From positions 1 through 18,611 of the forward strand of contig CAKZPJ010000491.1 of assembly GCA_937138955.1 (NCBI GenBank): a stretch of DNA of 18,611 nucleotides. Direction: 5' to 3'. The stretch comes from an uncultured Flammeovirgaceae bacterium. GTDB taxonomy: Bacteria; Bacteroidota; Bacteroidia; Cytophagales; Cyclobacteriaceae. Both the position numbers and the translations under genes were made by a program. Each line of letters begins with the position of its first letter. The stretch's first letter is position 1. A model generated the notes under the pieces. That model was given only the letters and a program-made list of their open reading frames with translations. It was not told the origin of the DNA and searched no databases. Shown piece after piece: positions 15,701-18,611 of the stretch.

Positions 15701-18611
15701 GGGCGGTATTACCCGGGCTATTACTTCGGATGTAGACTTTGATAAAACCAATATTGAGTACCTTGAATTTTGGATGTTAGACCCATTTATCGGCGGCGAA
15801 AATGGAACCGTAATTGATGGGCGGGTGAATCAGCCAAACACCACGGGAGGAAAACTAATTTTCAATTTAGGTAGTATCTCAGAAGATGTAATTCCTGATG
15901 ATCGCCATTTCTTTGAAAACGGACTACCAGAAGACTATACTTCCGAAGATGTAAATGTAACTGATGTAGGGCGAACGCCTGATAACCAGTTTTTGATAGA
16001 TAACTTTAGTAACGGATCCCAGGAGGTTCGCAGAAATCAAGATGTAGGATTTGAGGGAGTGCGCAACGACGACGAAGCTAATTTCTTTGCTGATGCTTTT
16101 ATGAATCGCCTGAGTCCCGCTGCTCGACAGGCAGTAGCCAGTGACCCTTCTGCTGATAATTTCCAGTATTACTTGGGCGACAGTCTAGATAATAATGAGA
16201 TACGCATTATAGAGCGTTACAAAAATTTCAATAACCAGGAAGGGAATACCCCTATTACTTCCGGGAATAACAACGACCGTTTCACTCCTTCCGGCAGTCA
16301 GTTTCCGGATAACGAGGATTTAAACCGTGATAATACTCTCAGCGATCTGGAAGAGTACTACGAATACGAGGTGGATTTACGGCCGGGTCAATTGCAAGTG
16401 GGGCAAAATAATATTGTAGATGCCGTAACATCTCCTACCGCTGCGGGCGAAAATGTTACTTGGTACCAGTTTCGGATTCCTATTCGCCAACCCGACCGGC
16501 GACAGGGAAGTATTCAGGGATTCAAATCTATCCGCTACGTCCGTACCCTTCTTACTGGGTTTAGCCAGCCGGTGGTGATGCGGTTCGCCCGATTCCAACT
16601 GGTAGGTAGTCAGTGGCGACGGTATCTTGAGGATTTAAGCGAAAAGCAATTAGGCGAATATCCTGAAAACTACGACCCAGAGTTCTTTATATCGGCAGTA
16701 AACATTGAGGAAAACGGGGCACCTACCGACGAAGGTTCGGCGTATACTTTGCCCCCCGGCTTCCGTCGCGACCGAGATAATACTTCACCCGTAGAGCGGC
16801 GGGTGAATGAACAATCGTTGCAACTCTGTATTGATGATTTACGCGATGGCGACGCTCGAGCAGCCTACAAAAATATGACGCTGGATTTGATCAACTACGG
16901 TAGCATTCGGATGTTTTTCCACGCGGAAAGCCAAACGGCTCAAGACAGTTCTGTGACCGGTTTTCTCCGATTAGGAACTGACTTTGATCAAAACTACTAC
17001 GAAATTGAGGTGCCGTTAGTAATGTCTCCCGATGGTTCCGGAGGCGAAGGCGAAGAACGATTGGTATGGCCCGAAGAAAATGAGATTGACATTGCTCTTG
17101 ATGAATTGTCTTCTGTAAAATCAGCTCGTAATCAAAGCAATGTCCCTATTACGCTACCGTTTAGCCGGCAAAGAGGGAAATACAAGATAACCGTAGTTGG
17201 TCGTCCCGAACTAAGTACCGTACAAACCCTAATGGTCGGAATTCGAAATCCTATCTCGGATGATCGGGCTCCTCAATCGCTCTGCGTGTGGGCCAACGAA
17301 TTGAGAGTAGGTGACTTCGACCGCACTAGTGGTTGGGCAGCTAATGCGCGAATCAATACTAAATTGGCTGACTTTGCCAATGTAACGGCTTCGGTGCGGC
17401 ATTCTACTTTCGGGTTTGGCGGTATTCAGTCGCGTATCTCAGAACGAACGCGCGAAGAAGCTACCGAATATGATGTGTCGGTCAATGCCAACCTCGATAA
17501 GTTCTTCCCTCAGCGATTTGGACTACAAATTCCGGTATTTGCCAGCTACGAGCGAGCGACCATTGTTCCTCAGTTTGATCCTAAAGACCCCGACATTCCG
17601 CTAGATGCGGCGCTCAGTGCAAGGACTGATCCTCGGGATCGAGCCAATTATTTGGATATTGTTACCGACCAAAGCACTAGGCGTAGTTTAAATTTCACCA
17701 ATGTTCGTAAAAACAAAGTGGGAGAAAATACTCGCAACCACTTTTTTGACGTTTCTAATTTTACTTTCTCGTATTCGTACAGCGATCAGGTACGTAGCAA
17801 CTTTAATACCGCCACCTACGAACAACGATTAGTTCGAGGCGGGTTGGGCTATAACTATAGCTTCCCAGAGCTGAATATCCAGCCCTTTGCTAATGTGGGA
17901 TTCCTTCAGTCGCCTTGGTTTGCGCTTATTCGGGATTTCAACTTTTCACCGGTACCTAGTAGCTTAAGTTTTCGCGGCGATTTACAGCGCAATTTTGTAA
18001 AAACACAGTATCGCGATGAGAATCTATTCAGATTGGACCCCCTTTACGAGAAAGCGTTCACCTTTAATCGTATTTATGACCTTCAGTGGAATCTAACCCA
18101 AAGCTTAGCCCTTGATTACAGTGCCCGTACTTTCGCCATTATTGACGAGCCCGATGGTGAGCTAGATACGGAAGCTAAACGTGATGAGGTAATGCAGAAC
18201 TTGCGGAACTTTGGCCGGATGAAGAATTATACCCAAGCAATTACCGCTACCTACGCTGTTCCGCTCGATAAAATTCCGATTACTGACTGGATTAGTGCCG
18301 ATGCCCGCTACCAATCAGGTTACACCTGGCAAGCTGGGCCTTATGATCCTACTACTGTTACCAATACGTTTGAAGATATTGGTAATAACATCCAGAACAA
18401 TCGCGACCGTAGTGCTACGGGTAAAATTGATATGGTGGGATTGTATAACAAAATCAAATTTTTGAAGGAAGTTAACGATGGAGGAAGAGGTCGTCGCCCT
18501 CAGCCACAACCGCCCCGCAACCCCCAAGATACTACTCAGCAAGAAAAGCCCAAACCTGACCTGAAGGCACTCAAAGGCTTGTCTCGCCTTATTATGGCTC
18601 TTCGTTCCATT
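12714..18611 (+). CDS. sprA: T9SS outer-membrane translocon SprA (Sov), 3' partial
   Basis: Giant outer-membrane beta-barrel that exports T9SS cargo, including gliding adhesins. One frame runs unbroken from the ruvA stop to the right edge, about 1,966 codons; family members are about 2,400-2,500 residues, so roughly the last fifth is missing. Recognisable blocks are YVDIRPNGFVTLDFGGRF with QQISLNVVGTIGDKLQI (about 13290-13455), NGDG-type DGDGTSYIDDFENTVTPF (about 15276-15330), LEFWMLDPF (about 15760), YVRTLLTGFSQPVVMRFARF (about 16540-16600), LCVWANELRVGDFD (about 17280-17322), and alternating aromatic beta-strand repeats thereafter. The signal peptide is KRKRR (12759-12773), IFLGLMGGLMFSTLPIIA and Q. 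The first ATG (12789) falls inside the hydrophobic core and would remove the basic residues, so TTG 12714 (or CTG 12720) is preferred. The start remains uncertain; identity is not. Confidence 0.95.
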   Translation, partial: MLLTVLRYTTVSYWTKRKRRIFLGLMGGLMFSTLPIIAQDTPPDVVPVDTVQTDTIPEETLTAPADTIPSGPYQPTNRPQYGLPDRYGDPLSNRVPRSPLYLQAPTQLDFGIEIDSSINYSIYERVNGLDYRAPSYLNFDQYQQIQDQRILRDYWRNRSAALDGESAVSGRRLIPPIYTTPAFDRLFGGSYVDIRPNGFVTLDFGGRFQRIFNPNIPIRQQRNGNFEFDQQISLNVVGTIGDKLQITANFDNNNSFDFQNNVKVEYTGYDHEIIKKIELGVVSMPVSNSLITGSQSLFGIKTQLQFGRLFVTSVASVQRGSSDAITIESGTQTRDFEIIASEYDENRHFFLNHYFRSNYENWLRSLPQIYSGLNLTRVEVYVLNRNNDTETLRGMATFMDLGEGSVIFRDDNPQIGEGQGGPARNGANQLYSNLLSSNQLRDVNQTSTILESDFNLVKATDFEVITSARKLTEREFTFDSQLGYISLNRRLQNDEVLAVAYEYTLDGQRYQVGELTEDYQNLPEDQVIFLKMLRPTKINTEVPTWDLMMKNIYTLNASQISREGFQLRVVYRDDRTGIDNPSLHEGENTRDVQLVNLFNLDNLNQNNDPQEGGDGNFDFIEGITINPDQGFVVFPVLEPFGSHLEEKFAPGEDNLVDRYVYNSLYNTTKADAELNTNKNKFFIVGSFVSGSANEIMLPGINIAEGSVQVIAGNTPLSEGVDFTVDYNLGRVTILNEGILNSGKRIQIQYEKADLFNFQQRSLFGTRLEYRINDDINIGGTILHLNERPIISRVSIGDEPTKNTKYGFDINYRKDSRFITKLVDALPLIQTKEPSTVTFNAEFAQLIPGTSNVVDGDGTSYIDDFENTVTPFSLNGWQNWVLASTPVTDDQAFVDPNAGPIGRNYRRAKLAWYVVDNTAFYATRGNLVSGIPIAGDILNHYERGIAPQEVFPFQDEQVINFNLPVFDIAYFPEERGPYNYNPNLTDEGLLSNPEDNWGGITRAITSDVDFDKTNIEYLEFWMLDPFIGGENGTVIDGRVNQPNTTGGKLIFNLGSISEDVIPDDRHFFENGLPEDYTSEDVNVTDVGRTPDNQFLIDNFSNGSQEVRRNQDVGFEGVRNDDEANFFADAFMNRLSPAARQAVASDPSADNFQYYLGDSLDNNEIRIIERYKNFNNQEGNTPITSGNNNDRFTPSGSQFPDNEDLNRDNTLSDLEEYYEYEVDLRPGQLQVGQNNIVDAVTSPTAAGENVTWYQFRIPIRQPDRRQGSIQGFKSIRYVRTLLTGFSQPVVMRFARFQLVGSQWRRYLEDLSEKQLGEYPENYDPEFFISAVNIEENGAPTDEGSAYTLPPGFRRDRDNTSPVERRVNEQSLQLCIDDLRDGDARAAYKNMTLDLINYGSIRMFFHAESQTAQDSSVTGFLRLGTDFDQNYYEIEVPLVMSPDGSGGEGEERLVWPEENEIDIALDELSSVKSARNQSNVPITLPFSRQRGKYKITVVGRPELSTVQTLMVGIRNPISDDRAPQSLCVWANELRVGDFDRTSGWAANARINTKLADFANVTASVRHSTFGFGGIQSRISERTREEATEYDVSVNANLDKFFPQRFGLQIPVFASYERATIVPQFDPKDPDIPLDAALSARTDPRDRANYLDIVTDQSTRRSLNFTNVRKNKVGENTRNHFFDVSNFTFSYSYSDQVRSNFNTATYEQRLVRGGLGYNYSFPELNIQPFANVGFLQSPWFALIRDFNFSPVPSSLSFRGDLQRNFVKTQYRDENLFRLDPLYEKAFTFNRIYDLQWNLTQSLALDYSARTFAIIDEPDGELDTEAKRDEVMQNLRNFGRMKNYTQAITATYAVPLDKIPITDWISADARYQSGYTWQAGPYDPTTVTNTFEDIGNNIQNNRDRSATGKIDMVGLYNKIKFLKEVNDGGRGRRPQPQPPRNPQDTTQQEKPKPDLKALKGLSRLIMALRSI

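Noticed and set aside
12440..18542. Minus-strand frames of 63-85 codons opposite ruvA and sprA, and a 62-codon plus-strand frame at 17416-17604
   Set aside because: They overlap conserved RuvA and SprA coding sequence and show low-complexity, non-protein-like composition.
1..18611. Search for tRNA, rRNA, CRISPR arrays, transposases, integrases and attachment repeats
   Set aside because: None seen by eye; no repeat-spacer pattern, no transposase-like motifs and no long direct repeats were found.

Overview
This window comes from a member of the Bacteroidota, probably a Cytophagales-type bacterium. The main evidence is a long 3'-truncated sprA, which encodes the outer-membrane translocon of the type IX secretion system (T9SS), a system confined to this phylum. 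Supporting signs are several promoter-like sites of the Bacteroidota form (TTTG, about 19 bases, TAnnTTTG), no Shine-Dalgarno sequences ahead of the genes, and a TPR/SpoIIE phosphatase of a kind common in the group. This is chromosomal sequence. I see no tRNA, rRNA, CRISPR array, insertion sequence or prophage gene.

Left part, 1-5837: the edge of a surface-polysaccharide locus. A 5'-truncated polymerase/ligase-like membrane protein (wzy-like) runs straight into two family 2 glycosyltransferases on the plus strand. On the minus strand are a full-length MOP-family flippase (wzx-like), a 35-residue membrane micropeptide and a secreted fasciclin (FAS1) protein. Together the polymerase, transferases and flippase could build, export and polymerise a lipid-linked oligosaccharide. 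This part looks more AT-rich than the right part, as such variable loci often are.

Middle, 5838-11781: a long divergent intergenic region leads into clpB, encoding the complete two-ATPase disaggregase. Its promoter region holds two separate inverted repeats and two tandem -7-like boxes. clpB ends in an intrinsic terminator and converges on a minus-strand pair: a membrane-anchored GyrI-like domain protein followed by a secreted-TPR / membrane / SpoIIE (PP2C-type) phosphatase, which is probably a signalling unit.

Right part, 11782-18611: a roughly 300-base upstream region with promoter-like motifs and an inverted repeat, then ruvA (Holliday-junction branch migration) and sprA. sprA stays open through the right edge in one unbroken frame. 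Its reading frame begins at the ruvA stop codon, and its best signal peptide is complete only if translation starts at a non-ATG codon.

I found no clear new multi-gene system. The items most worth a second look are the unannotated 35-residue membrane peptide, the paired inverted repeats around the clpB promoter, the sprA start, and the GyrI-like/phosphatase pair.
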